64,000 nt of DNA from Jannaschia helgolandensis (GTDB taxonomy: Bacteria; Pseudomonadota; Alphaproteobacteria; Rhodobacterales; Rhodobacteraceae): NCBI RefSeq assembly GCF_900109285.1, contig NZ_FNZQ01000001.1:124001-188000 (forward strand). Direction: 5' to 3'. This document shows positions 15,000-24,154 of this stretch, one piece after another. A program made the translations under genes and the position numbers. The notes beneath the pieces are model-generated. The model was not told where the DNA came from. It saw nothing but the letters and a program-made list of their open reading frames with translations, and did no database searches. The stretch's first letter is position 1, and each line of letters starts with the position of its first letter.

Positions 15000-17309
15000 A
15001 TGACTGTGGCCGAAATTTTCGAGACGATGGACTGGGGCACAGCACCCGAAGCACGGGCGGAGGCGGACGCCTGGCTAAACGCGCATGACAGCGTTTTCGG
15101 ACATTACATTGGCGGCAAACGTCAGGCCTCCGGCAATACCTTCGCCACCACCAGCCCCGCAACCGGCGCACATCTTGCTGAAATTACCCAAGGGACCGAG
15201 GCTGACGTCGCAGCAGCCGTCAAGGCAGCACGCAAAGCCGCGAAGGGCTGGGCCGCAACATCCGATCACGACCGGGCCAAGGTTCTCTATGCCATTGCGC
15301 GTGGCCTCCAGAAGAATGCCCGCCTGTTCGCCGTCTTGGAAACCCTCGATACCGGCAAGCCAATCCGCGAGGCACGTGACATCGACGTAGCACTGGCGGT
15401 GCGCCACTTCTATCATCACGCAGGCCACGCCGAATTGCGTTCCGAAATCACACCCGATGCCGAGCCATGGGGCGTCTGCGGCCAGATCGTGCCGTGGAAC
15501 TTCCCCCTGCTGATGCTGTCGTGGAAAATCGCGCCCGCGCTCGCCATGGGCAACACCGTCGTTCTGAAGCCCGCCGAATGGACTCCGCTGACTGCATTGG
15601 CCTTCGCCGATATATGTGACGCCGCCGGGGTTCCGCCCGGGGTCGTCAACATCGTAACTGGAAACGGCGAAACCGGGGCCGCGTTGGTTGCTGCCGATAT
15701 CGACAAGTTGGCCTTCACCGGCTCAACGGACGTGGGCCGCATCCTGCGCCACGAGACCGCAGGACGCGGTATTGGCCTGACGCTGGAGCTGGGCGGTAAA
15801 TCCCCCTACGTGGTATTCGAAGATGCCGATATCGACTCGGCCATAGAGGGTCTGGTCGACGCGATCTGGTTCAACGGGGGGCAGGTCTGCTGTGCCGGGG
15901 CGCGTTTGCTGGTTCAGGAAGGCATCGCGGACGATTTCACCAGCCGTCTGAAACACCGAATGGACCGCATCCGCGTCGGCAACCCGCTGGATAAGTCCGT
16001 TGACATGGGCGCGATGGTCCATCCCGATCATAAGGCGAATGTCGAGGCGATGCTGGCGCGCACATCCGGCAAGGTCACGCAGGGCAGTTGCCCCGATGGC
16101 TGCTATCTGCCCCCGACCCTCGTGACCGACCTGCACGGCGCAGACCCCCTGATGCAGGAGGAAGTGTTTGGGCCCGTCCTCGCCATGACCACTTTCCGCA
16201 CCCCTGCCGAGGCGGTGCAACTGGCCAACGATACGCGCTACGGTCTGGCGGCATCGGTGTGGTCGCAGGACATCGATGTGGCGCTGGACACTGCGCCGAA
16301 GATCCGCGCGGGCGTCATCTGGGTCAATGGCGCGAACATGCTCGACGCCGCTGCACCCTTCGGCGGCATGAAGGAGTCGGGCTTCGGGCGCGAAGGCGGC
16401 ATCGTCGGCTTGCAGGCCTATCTGCGTCCAGCGATGGGATCGAAGCTGGCTGTGCCCAAGACGTTCGAAACCTCGCAAAATGTGAGAGCCGGTATAGACC
16501 GGACCCCAAAAATGTATATCGGCGGCAAACAGGCACGCCCCGATGGCGGCTATTCTCGTTCCGTGATCGGACCGAAGGGCATCGTCGGCGAAGTTGGCAT
16601 CGCCAATCGAAAAGACCTTCGCAATGCTGTCGAAGCCGCAAACTCCGCCAAGGGATGGAGTCGGTCGACAGGTCACATGCGCGCGCAAATCCTGTATTTT
16701 CTGGCTGAGAACCTGTCTGCCCGCGCAGATGAATTCGACGCCCGGCTGAGCGCGCAAACCGGCGGAAAAGGCGAGACGGACCAAGCCGTTCGCCACTTGT
16801 TCCGTTGGGCTGCCTGGGCCGATAAGCACGATGGTCGAACGCTGGGTGTGCCGACCAGTGGCATGGCGCTTGCGCTGAACACTCCGCAAGGGAATATCGG
16901 TGCGTTCGCCGCCGAAGACAGCCCGTTGATCGCGCTGGCGCAGATCATCGGCGCGACTTTGGCGACGGGCAATCGCCTTATCCTGATCGCCCCTGAAACT
17001 GCACCTCTGACGGCGACTGACCTGTATCAGGTCATTGATACGTCCGATATTCCGGGAGGTGTCGTTAATATTCTGACCGGTTCGCATATCGACCTCGCTC
17101 CGGATGTTGCGGGCCATATGGATATTGATGCGGTTTGGAGCTTTTCCTCCGCCGACATCTCCGCCACCATCGAGCGCGAGGCGGCACACGATCTGAAGCG
17201 CACGTGGGTGAATTACGGCCGGTCGCGCGACTGGAGCTCGGCCGAGGCGCGACCGTTCCTGAATGCCGCGACCGATACACAGACGATCTGGATTCCATTC
17301 GACACCTGA
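15000..17309 (+). CDS. ALDH16-type two-domain aldehyde dehydrogenase
   Basis: A 769-residue protein with a complete N-terminal ALDH domain (about 30-480): GQIVPWNFPLLM cofactor segment, FTGSTDVGR, catalytic ELGGKSPYVVFEDAD and GGQVCCAG with the nucleophilic Cys. A second, truncated ALDH-like domain (about 495-769) follows. It keeps the fold segments (ADEFDARLSAQTGGK, DIPGGVVNILTG) but has no catalytic Cys/Glu. This architecture matches ALDH16, known from a bacterial structure (Loktanella). Unlike the vertebrate form, the first domain keeps the Cys, so it should be active. It forms a likely operon with deoC. Confidence 0.9.
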   Translation: MTVAEIFETMDWGTAPEARAEADAWLNAHDSVFGHYIGGKRQASGNTFATTSPATGAHLAEITQGTEADVAAAVKAARKAAKGWAATSDHDRAKVLYAIARGLQKNARLFAVLETLDTGKPIREARDIDVALAVRHFYHHAGHAELRSEITPDAEPWGVCGQIVPWNFPLLMLSWKIAPALAMGNTVVLKPAEWTPLTALAFADICDAAGVPPGVVNIVTGNGETGAALVAADIDKLAFTGSTDVGRILRHETAGRGIGLTLELGGKSPYVVFEDADIDSAIEGLVDAIWFNGGQVCCAGARLLVQEGIADDFTSRLKHRMDRIRVGNPLDKSVDMGAMVHPDHKANVEAMLARTSGKVTQGSCPDGCYLPPTLVTDLHGADPLMQEEVFGPVLAMTTFRTPAEAVQLANDTRYGLAASVWSQDIDVALDTAPKIRAGVIWVNGANMLDAAAPFGGMKESGFGREGGIVGLQAYLRPAMGSKLAVPKTFETSQNVRAGIDRTPKMYIGGKQARPDGGYSRSVIGPKGIVGEVGIANRKDLRNAVEAANSAKGWSRSTGHMRAQILYFLAENLSARADEFDARLSAQTGGKGETDQAVRHLFRWAAWADKHDGRTLGVPTSGMALALNTPQGNIGAFAAEDSPLIALAQIIGATLATGNRLILIAPETAPLTATDLYQVIDTSDIPGGVVNILTGSHIDLAPDVAGHMDIDAVWSFSSADISATIEREAAHDLKRTWVNYGRSRDWSSAEARPFLNAATDTQTIWIPFDT

Positions 17310-17354
17310 TCATCTGTCTTTGCTCCGGCAATATTTCCGCCGGAGGATGCCCGA

Positions 17355-18104
17355 TCAATTCAGGACAGACCGGATCAGGCTGAGCATAGCCAAACTCAGC
17401 AACAGGCACAGCGCGAAGGGCTTGTAGAACCGCTCGAGCGAAGGCCGGAACAGCACCTTGCCGATGACTACGCCCCCTGCGACAGGCATGGCCAATATTA
17501 CGCCGCGTTGTAGGGCCAGTTCATCCATCACACCATATCCGAGCAACCACATGAGCGAAAATAAGGATGACGCGAACAGGAACAGCACCAAAGAGGCGCG
17601 CATTACCCGTGCCGGATGATCCTGAGCCAGCACGTAAAGTGCCACGACCATGCCACCGATCGAAGCAATGCCAGTGACGACGCCTGCGACCAGGCCGGAT
17701 GCATACAACCCGAAATTGCTGGCCAGAAACGGCAACCTCACGCGGGCCAGTTGCAATGCCGCCAGTGCAATCAGAACCACCAGGGCCAGCATCCGGGTCT
17801 GATCGACCGGCAATGTCGTCGTAAGGTAGAGGCCAAGCGGAACACCCAGTGCCGACGACACGGCAAGACCCAGTGCAATGCGCTTGTCCGCCTCGGCAAT
17901 TCCCCCACGCACCATCATAAGCGAAGCCGTCATTTCAAGAACCCAGCAGACCGGGATCAATTCCCTTGGTGGCAAGATCAGCACCGCAGACGCCATCACC
18001 AAAGCTGACAAAGCGAAACCGGAAAAGCCGCGCACGACCCCGGCCGCGAAGGCGATGACTATCAGGACAATCAGGTCTGGCAGGGTCAATGCGAGAAGTT
18101 GCAT
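17355..18104 (-). CDS. TauE/SafE-family sulfite/organosulfonate permease
   Basis: A 249-residue integral membrane protein with about eight hydrophobic helices. The N-terminal segment GVVRGFSGFALSAL and an internal repeat near GVVTGIASIGGMVVALYVL form the two-fold repeat pattern of the TauE/SafE (DUF81) family. Members are believed to move sulfite or sulfonate-derived anions across the inner membrane. There are no sulfur genes beside it; it is convergent with ALDH16 and lies 48 bp upstream of the oxyR stop. Substrate not determinable. Confidence 0.85.
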   Translation of the reverse strand: MQLLALTLPDLIVLIVIAFAAGVVRGFSGFALSALVMASAVLILPPRELIPVCWVLEMTASLMMVRGGIAEADKRIALGLAVSSALGVPLGLYLTTTLPVDQTRMLALVVLIALAALQLARVRLPFLASNFGLYASGLVAGVVTGIASIGGMVVALYVLAQDHPARVMRASLVLFLFASSLFSLMWLLGYGVMDELALQRGVILAMPVAGGVVIGKVLFRPSLERFYKPFALCLLLSLAMLSLIRSVLN

Positions 18105-18152
18105 CCACGTGGCTTGCCATTCCGGACCGTCCGCCGATAGGGCCAGATCAAC

Positions 18153-19073
18153 CTATTCTATGACCCTAACTTCGGGCGCGGTTTTTGCCAGTGTGTCGCG
18201 AATTGCTGCGGCAAGCTCTCCATAGGCATTGCCCTGCGCCGCCGCCTTCCGCCAGACCATGCCGATGTCCCTGCCCGGTGCCGGGTCGGACAGCGGACGG
18301 GCGGTCACCAACGCCTCGCGCGTGACTTCGGACCTGACGTAAAGTGCGGGCAGGACAGATAATCCCAATCCCATCGCCACCATTTGTCGCAGGGTATCGA
18401 GCGATGTCCCTTCGTAATCCAGCGACAGTTGCGCGCCAGTTTCGGTGCACAGATCGGCCACTGTGTCATGCAGGCGATGCCCCGGTTCCAACGTCATTAC
18501 CGTCTCGCCCCGAAGGGCAGTGCGATCCACGACCGGCGTAGCACTCAGCGGATGATCGGCTGGTAAAACGATCAGGAGCGGCTCATGAAACAGCGGGGTG
18601 ATATGCAGGCTGCTTTCGTCCAGCGGGGTCGGAAAGAACAGCACGTCAAGCGAGCCTTCACTCAGCCGCGAAAGCAGATCAGCCGCCGTGCCCTCGCGAA
18701 CATAGAATTTCAACTTCGGATACTGCGCATGGAGAGACGGAATGACGAGCGGCAGGAAATACGACCCGAGGGACCCGACTACGCCAACGCGCACGGTTCC
18801 GGCAAGCGGGTCGGCTGCGGATCGGGCCAGCGCCGCGATGTCAGCCACGTCGCGCAACACGACGCGTGCCCGAGCCGCCACTTCGGCACCAATGGCAGTC
18901 AGGGTCACACCGGAACGGGACCGTTCGACCAATTGCACCCCGAGTTTCTCTTCCAGTTCCCGCAACTGGGTCGACAGCGTAGGCTGCGTGACATGCACAT
19001 TTTCAGCAGCACGACGGAAGTGCAAAGTCTCGGCGATGGCAACCAGATAACGAAACTGTTGTAGGGTGGGCAT
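18153..19073 (-). CDS. oxyR: OxyR-type LysR regulator lacking the peroxidatic cysteine
   Basis: A 306-residue LysR-type regulator. N-terminal winged helix (LQQFRYLVAIAETLHFRRAAENVHVTQP begins it) and an OxyR-type effector domain with TSLDTLRQMVAMGLGLSVLPAL, very like OxyR (TSLETLRNMVAAG). In OxyR the redox pair lies in GHCLRDQ...C; here the segment reads GHRLHDTVADLC. The peroxidatic Cys (C199 in E. coli) is therefore Arg (about residue 200, codon CGC), while the resolving Cys (C208) is kept (about residue 209). The start is ATG 19073, because the codon three bases upstream is TTG. It lies divergent from mrpA, with an ATAG-N7-CTAT site just upstream. Confidence 0.87.
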   Translation of the reverse strand: MPTLQQFRYLVAIAETLHFRRAAENVHVTQPTLSTQLRELEEKLGVQLVERSRSGVTLTAIGAEVAARARVVLRDVADIAALARSAADPLAGTVRVGVVGSLGSYFLPLVIPSLHAQYPKLKFYVREGTAADLLSRLSEGSLDVLFFPTPLDESSLHITPLFHEPLLIVLPADHPLSATPVVDRTALRGETVMTLEPGHRLHDTVADLCTETGAQLSLDYEGTSLDTLRQMVAMGLGLSVLPALYVRSEVTREALVTARPLSDPAPGRDIGMVWRKAAAQGNAYGELAAAIRDTLAKTAPEVRVIE

Positions 19074-19083
19074 CAAGCTCTCG

Positions 19084-19098
19084 ATAGATAGCGGCTAT
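19084..19098. promoter_or_regulatory. OxyR-like half operator (ATAG-N7-CTAT) in the oxyR-mrpA intergenic region
   Basis: ATAG, seven bases, CTAT: an exact half of the tandem ATAG-N7-CTAT-N7-ATAG-N7-CTAT operator described for E. coli OxyR. The second half is not well conserved in the following bases. It begins 10 bp upstream of the oxyR start codon, as expected for autoregulation, and about 75 bp before mrpA. Confidence 0.5.
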
Positions 19099-19170
19099 TG
19101 AAATTAAGTTATCATTATGGGTTGAACAATCAAGGCGTTCCTCTATCTCGGATCAAAGCAAAGGGTTCAG

Positions 19171-21408
19171 ATGGCAGACCACGGATCAAACAGCCGCGTT
19201 CTGGGCGGGCCGGCAGGTTGGATATCAATCCTGCTTCCGCTGAGTTTGTTCCTCTGGTTTCTTCAGTTTCTGCCTGCAATTGCCGCGGGCGAGGTGCTGG
19301 TCTGGCAAATCGACTGGGTGCCGTCCCTTGGTGTATCGCTCGGCATTCTGCTGGATGGATTGTCGCTGACTTTCGCGCTTTTGATTACCGGCATCGGCGC
19401 ACTGGTGACGCTCTTTTCGTCCAGCTACCTGGGAGGACACATCCATTACACGCGATTCGTGATCTACCTTCTGGCCTTTATGACGGGCATGCTGGGGCTG
19501 GTTCTGTCAGACAATCTTCTGGCCCTTTTCGTCTTCTGGGAAGTAACGACGGTATCCTCTTATCTGCTGATCGGCTTCGACGCTGATCTGGCGAAAGCCC
19601 GACGCGATGCGTTACAGGCCCTTCTGGTCACCGGTATCGGCGGCCTCGCATTTCTGGCGGGCATCGTTTTGATCGGCATCGCGAGCGGTGGCTTCTCGAT
19701 CGCGGCTATCGAAGGGTCGCTGGCAGACCACCCCCTCTATCTGCCGATCTTTCTGCTGGTCGTGGCCGGAGCGTTCACCAAGTCCGCACAGGTGCCATTT
19801 CATTTCTGGCTCCCGAACGCGATGTCGGCCCCAACGCCGGTATCGGCCTATCTGCATTCCGCCACGATGGTCAAAGGCGGGGTTTACCTGTTGGCGCGAC
19901 TGAACCCCAGTCTGGGTGGCACAGACATCTGGTTCTGGACGCTTGTGGTATTCGGTGGTGTCACGGCCGTCTTCGCCAGCGTGCTGGCGATCCGGCAAAC
20001 CGACATCAAACAGGTGCTGGCCTATACGACGCTGATGGCGCTTGGGACGTTGGTGATGTTTATCGGGGTCGGGTCGGATTACGCCATCGAGGCGGCAATG
20101 GCGTTCCTGATGGTTCATTCGTTCTATAAGGCCGCGTTGTTCCTGATGATCGGGATCGTCGACCATGGCACCGGCACGCGGGACGCGACGGTTCTGCGCG
20201 GTTTGGGTCGGGCGATGCCATTCACGATGCTGGCGGCGGTGCTGGCCGCGCTCAGCATGGCGGGCCTGCCGCCGATGTTCGGCTTCGTCGGCAAAGAGTT
20301 CCTCTACAAGGCCGCACTCGGCGCGCCTGCCATGCTGTGGGTTACGGGCTGCATCTTTGTGGCGTCGGCCCTGATGTTCGCGGCGGGTGGCATCGTGGCG
20401 TTTCGCCCCTTTACCGGCAATCTGGCGAAAACGCCTGTAACTCCGCATGACGGGCCGTGGCCGATGCTGGTCGGGCCAATCCTTCTGGGCCTGTTCGGTC
20501 TGGCATTCGGCCTGATGCCGGATTGGGCTGAACCCCTCGTCCGCCCATCCACGGCAGCCGTTCTAGGCAGGGACGCAGAGGTGGATCTATACCTTTTCAA
20601 GGAGGTCAATGCCGCCTTCCTGCTGTCGCTGGCAACCTTCGCTGTCGGCTTCGTCATCTATCTGATCCACCCCCTTCTGCGCGTGGGATTGGCCCGTGTG
20701 CCCCCTCTGTTCGATCCCGGCTGGAATCGTGGGATGGACGGCGTCGCGGCGGGCACACACGGGTTGACGGCGCTGATCCAGACGGGTCGTTTACGGCGTT
20801 ATATCTTCGTGACGTTCATGACGCTCGCGTTCGCCCTCGGGGCTGCGATCTGGCGCGCCGATCTGACACCGGAAATCCCCGCACTGGAGGATTTGCGGGT
20901 CAAACACTGGGCGGTCCTGATCTTCATTCTGGCCGGTGCGCTTCTCACGGCCTTCACCAATAGCCGGATGACCGCCGTCGCGGCACTCGGCGTCGTGGGC
21001 ATCGGCGTGGCCCTGGTGTTCATCATATTTGGCGCACCCGACGTGGCGATCACGCAACTGCTGGTCGAGGTGCTGCAGGTCGTGCTTGTCGCCGTTGCCA
21101 TGCTGAAGCTGCCGAACCTGAACCCCGAATACATCCGGACCATTCGCGGCTGGGATCTGGCGCTGGCCGTCACCCTGGGCGTCATGACGACGGTGATTTT
21201 GCTCGCGGTCATGACCGTGCCACTGGACCTTCGCCTGACCGAATTTTTCGAGGTGACGTCCGTTCCGGAAGCTTTCGGCCGTAACATCGTGAACGTGATC
21301 CTTGTGGACTTCAGGGCTTTGGACACCTTTGGCGAGATCGCCGTCATCGCGGTCGCGGGTCTTGGCGCTTATGCCCTGCTGCGCGGCACGCGGAGGCCGA
21401 ACCCATGA
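19171..21408 (+). CDS. mrpA: Mrp cation/proton antiporter subunit A
   Basis: A 745-residue multispanning subunit related to complex I NuoL. It contains the antiporter core (FWEVTTVSSYLLIGF; AQVPFHFWLPNAMSAPTPVS; SATMVKGGVYLLARL). The C-terminal extension typical of MrpA is also present (the DUF4040/MbhE-like segment IIFGAPDVAITQLLVEVL). In many proteobacteria A and B are fused (PhaAB); here B is separate. First gene of the seven-gene operon whose product exports Na+ (or K+) in exchange for H+, giving pH and salt homeostasis. Stop overlaps mrpB (ATGA). Confidence 0.94.
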   Translation: MADHGSNSRVLGGPAGWISILLPLSLFLWFLQFLPAIAAGEVLVWQIDWVPSLGVSLGILLDGLSLTFALLITGIGALVTLFSSSYLGGHIHYTRFVIYLLAFMTGMLGLVLSDNLLALFVFWEVTTVSSYLLIGFDADLAKARRDALQALLVTGIGGLAFLAGIVLIGIASGGFSIAAIEGSLADHPLYLPIFLLVVAGAFTKSAQVPFHFWLPNAMSAPTPVSAYLHSATMVKGGVYLLARLNPSLGGTDIWFWTLVVFGGVTAVFASVLAIRQTDIKQVLAYTTLMALGTLVMFIGVGSDYAIEAAMAFLMVHSFYKAALFLMIGIVDHGTGTRDATVLRGLGRAMPFTMLAAVLAALSMAGLPPMFGFVGKEFLYKAALGAPAMLWVTGCIFVASALMFAAGGIVAFRPFTGNLAKTPVTPHDGPWPMLVGPILLGLFGLAFGLMPDWAEPLVRPSTAAVLGRDAEVDLYLFKEVNAAFLLSLATFAVGFVIYLIHPLLRVGLARVPPLFDPGWNRGMDGVAAGTHGLTALIQTGRLRRYIFVTFMTLAFALGAAIWRADLTPEIPALEDLRVKHWAVLIFILAGALLTAFTNSRMTAVAALGVVGIGVALVFIIFGAPDVAITQLLVEVLQVVLVAVAMLKLPNLNPEYIRTIRGWDLALAVTLGVMTTVILLAVMTVPLDLRLTEFFEVTSVPEAFGRNIVNVILVDFRALDTFGEIAVIAVAGLGAYALLRGTRRPNP

Positions 21409-21824
21409 CGTCGCTTATCGTTCGCGCCGCGACACGGCTTCTGGTCGGCTTGTTGCTGATGTTTTCGATCTGGATGCTGCTACGCGGTCATAATGACCCG
21501 GGCGGCGGGTTCATCGGCGGGCTGATCGGTGCGACGGGTTTTATCCTTTATGCCATCGCTCATGGCAGTAAGGCCGCGCGTGAAGCGCTCCGGCTGGACC
21601 CGCAGACGATTGCAGTCTCGGGACTTGCAGTTGCCTTTCTGGCTGGATTGGCAGGGCTGATTCCCGGCGATGCGATCTTCACCGGGCAATGGCTGTTTCT
21701 GGGGGCGACGGAAGGTGACAAAGGGCTGCCGCTCTCGACCATTCTGGTCTTCGATCTGGGTGTCTATCTTGTGGTGCTGGGCGCTGTCCTCACCCTTGTC
21801 TTCGCGCTGGAAGAGGAAATCTGA
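21405..21824 (+). CDS. mrpB: Mrp antiporter subunit B
   Basis: A 139-residue membrane protein with four hydrophobic helices and the MnhB signature RGHNDPGGGFIGGLIGA near residue 26. It overlaps the end of mrpA by 4 bp and precedes mrpC by one base. Structural subunit of the hetero-oligomeric Mrp antiporter. Confidence 0.94.
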   Translation: MTSLIVRAATRLLVGLLLMFSIWMLLRGHNDPGGGFIGGLIGATGFILYAIAHGSKAAREALRLDPQTIAVSGLAVAFLAGLAGLIPGDAIFTGQWLFLGATEGDKGLPLSTILVFDLGVYLVVLGAVLTLVFALEEEI

Positions 21825-21825
21825 G

Positions 21826-22185
21826 ATGGAATTCCTGATCGCCCTGATGGTCGGTGCGTTGGTTGCTGCCGCAGTCTATCTGATGTTGGCGCGCAACGTG
21901 CTGCGCTTCCTCTTCGGTCTTCTGCTGATCTCGAACGCGGCGAACCTGTTGATCTTCGCATCCGGGGGCCTGACACCGGAATCGCCGCCCCTCATCCCCG
22001 AAGGGGCCAAACTTCCGCCCGAAGGTGTTGCCAACGCATTACCACAGGCGTTGGTCCTGACGGCGATCGTTATCGGTTTCGGTCTGTTCGCCTTTGCGCT
22101 GGTGCTGATCTATCGCGGTTATCAGACGATGGGCACGCTCGATTCCGATGAAATGCGTCTGGCCGAGCCGGAGGACGGGCATTGA
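21826..22185 (+). CDS. mrpC: Mrp antiporter subunit C (NuoK-like)
   Basis: A 119-residue protein with three hydrophobic helices, homologous to NuoK. FLFGLLLISNAANLLIF and the following ANALPQALVLTAIVIGFG are the typical MrpC segments. Start ATG 21826, directly after the mrpB stop. Its stop overlaps the TTG start of mrpD. Confidence 0.94.
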   Translation: MEFLIALMVGALVAAAVYLMLARNVLRFLFGLLLISNAANLLIFASGGLTPESPPLIPEGAKLPPEGVANALPQALVLTAIVIGFGLFAFALVLIYRGYQTMGTLDSDEMRLAEPEDGH

Positions 22186-23681
22186 CCGACCTTTTGCTGC
22201 CGCTGCCGATCCTGATCGCTTTCGCCACTGCGATCCTGACGTTCTTTTTCCGCAAGGGGCCCGAGGGGCGCTGGGTTTCGGTCGCCGGATCGGCGCTGAT
22301 GCTGGTTGCAGGCGGTATGCTGCTGGCCGAGGTGCTGGCAAACGGGGTCCAGGCCGCACAGATGGGCAACTGGCCCGCACCATTCGGCATCACACTGGTG
22401 GCCGATACGCTGTCCGCAATCATGGTAGTCATCACCGCCATCACCGCGCTGGCCGTCAGTGTCTACGCCATATCCGACGTCACGCGAGAGATGGAGGCGG
22501 TCGGCTATCACACCCTGTTCCATACCCTTATCGCAGGCGTCATGGGCGCGTTTCTGACGGGCGATCTGTTCAATCTTTATGTCTGGTTCGAGGTGATGCT
22601 GATTTCCTCCTTCGGCCTGCTGGTGATGGGCGGCAAGCGGGTGCAGATGGACGCGGGCATCAAATATGTGACGCTCAACCTGATCTCGACGGTGTTGTTC
22701 CTGTCTGGCATCGGGCTTCTGTATGGCGTGACCGGCACGCTGAACATGGCGGACCTGCATACAGCGGTGCAGACCGCCGATGCCGGGTTGATCACAGTGA
22801 TCGCCATGATGTTTCTTGTCGGCTTCGGCGTGAAGGCTGCGGTCTTTCCACTCTTCTTCTGGCTACCCGCCGCCTATCACACCCCGGCCTTTGCAGTGTC
22901 TGCCGTTTTCGCGGGATTGCTGACCAAAGTCGGTGTCTATGCGCTGCTGCGAATGTTCACGCTGGTCTTCACGCGGGACGTCGGATTCACCCATGGCCTG
23001 CTGCTCTGGGTTGCCGTGGCGACGATGGTGACAGGCGTTCTGGGGGCCGCCGCACAGACCGATTTCCGCCGCATCCTGTCGTTCCACATCGTCAGTCAGA
23101 TCGGTTACATGGTGCTGGGTCTGGCGCTGTATACGCCGCTCGCGTTGACCGGCGCGGTCTTCTATCTGGTCCACCACATCATCGTGAAAGCGAACCTGTT
23201 CCTGGTGTCGGGCGTCGCGAACCGCATCGCGGGCGGCACGAACATAGACCGGATCGGGGGCTTGTACAAAGGCGCGCCGCTTCTGGCGTTTCTGTTCCTG
23301 ATCCCGGCATTTTCGCTGGCGGGCTTTCCGCCGTTATCGGGATTCTGGGCGAAATTTGTGCTGGTCAAGGCGTCGCTCGATCTGGAACTCTGGTTTGTCG
23401 CCTTCGCCGCGCTGGCTGTAGGCCTGATGACGATCTATTCCATGACCAAGATCTGGGGCCGCGCCTTTTGGGCCCCGCATCCCGGCGGCACAGTGCCCAG
23501 CCTGTCGTCGCTGCCCCTGAGCGAACGTGTCACCCTGCTTGTACCGATCGCATTCTTGGCCAGCCTGACCATCGTGATCGGCCTGTTCCCCGAGCCGTTC
23601 GTGCAGGTGGCCGCACGCGCGGCGGCGGAATTGCTGGACCCGACCGCCTATCTGGCCGCCGTATTGGGAGGACCGTCATGA
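22182..23681 (+). CDS. mrpD: Mrp antiporter subunit D (NuoN/M-like)
   Basis: A 499-residue membrane protein of the NuoL/M/N antiporter-like family with about 14 helices. Core motifs: FNLYVWFEVMLISSFGLL (conserved Glu) and FPLFFWLPAAYHTPAFAVSA. The start is TTG 22182, overlapping the mrpC stop (TTGA); no ATG lies nearby in frame. It overlaps mrpE by 4 bp. It should form a proton-conducting half-channel of the complex. Confidence 0.93.
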   Translation: MTDLLLPLPILIAFATAILTFFFRKGPEGRWVSVAGSALMLVAGGMLLAEVLANGVQAAQMGNWPAPFGITLVADTLSAIMVVITAITALAVSVYAISDVTREMEAVGYHTLFHTLIAGVMGAFLTGDLFNLYVWFEVMLISSFGLLVMGGKRVQMDAGIKYVTLNLISTVLFLSGIGLLYGVTGTLNMADLHTAVQTADAGLITVIAMMFLVGFGVKAAVFPLFFWLPAAYHTPAFAVSAVFAGLLTKVGVYALLRMFTLVFTRDVGFTHGLLLWVAVATMVTGVLGAAAQTDFRRILSFHIVSQIGYMVLGLALYTPLALTGAVFYLVHHIIVKANLFLVSGVANRIAGGTNIDRIGGLYKGAPLLAFLFLIPAFSLAGFPPLSGFWAKFVLVKASLDLELWFVAFAALAVGLMTIYSMTKIWGRAFWAPHPGGTVPSLSSLPLSERVTLLVPIAFLASLTIVIGLFPEPFVQVAARAAAELLDPTAYLAAVLGGPS

Positions 23682-24154
23682 GTGTCTTTCTTCTGAACCT
23701 TCTGCTGGCCATCGCATGGGCCGCGCTGACCGGTCAGTTCACTCTGCCTGGCCTGGCGTTAGGATTCGCCGTGGGCTTTGGCGCGCTCTGGGTCATTCAG
23801 CCATTGTTTGGAACGACGGGTAATTATTTCGCCAAGGTTTATCGCTGGGTTAAATTGCTGGTGCTGTTTCATTACGAGTTGATCGTATCGTCTATTTCGG
23901 TTGCCTGGGATGTGCTCACACCGCGCCATCGCGCACGCCCCGGCATCATCTGCGTCCCTTTGAAAGCCAGGGGTGAGGCCGAAGTTCTGTTGGTCACCAA
24001 CCTGATTTCTCTGACCCCCGGTACCCTGTCGCTGGACGTGACCGAGGATTGCAACACGCTCGTCGTCCACGCGATGTTCGCGGACGATCCGGCCAAAATA
24101 GCGGCGCAGATCGAGAACGGTATGGAACGCTGGGTGCGGGAGGCATTGGAATGA
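23678..24154 (+). CDS. mrpE: Mrp antiporter subunit E
   Basis: A 158-residue protein: two or three N-terminal hydrophobic helices and a soluble C-terminal domain containing NLISLTPGTLSLDVTEDCNT and VHAMF, the MnhE/PhaE signature. Start ATG 23678 overlaps the mrpD stop; its own stop overlaps mrpF (ATGA at 24151). Confidence 0.93.
   Translation: MSVFLLNLLLAIAWAALTGQFTLPGLALGFAVGFGALWVIQPLFGTTGNYFAKVYRWVKLLVLFHYELIVSSISVAWDVLTPRHRARPGIICVPLKARGEAEVLLVTNLISLTPGTLSLDVTEDCNTLVVHAMFADDPAKIAAQIENGMERWVREALE

Noticed and set aside
15723-17189. 488-codon ORF on the - strand
   Set aside because: Shadow of ALDH16; the + strand has the catalytic motifs.
19612-20448. 278-codon ORF on the - strand
   Set aside because: Shadow of mrpA; it reads as an Arg/His/Gln-rich low-complexity protein.
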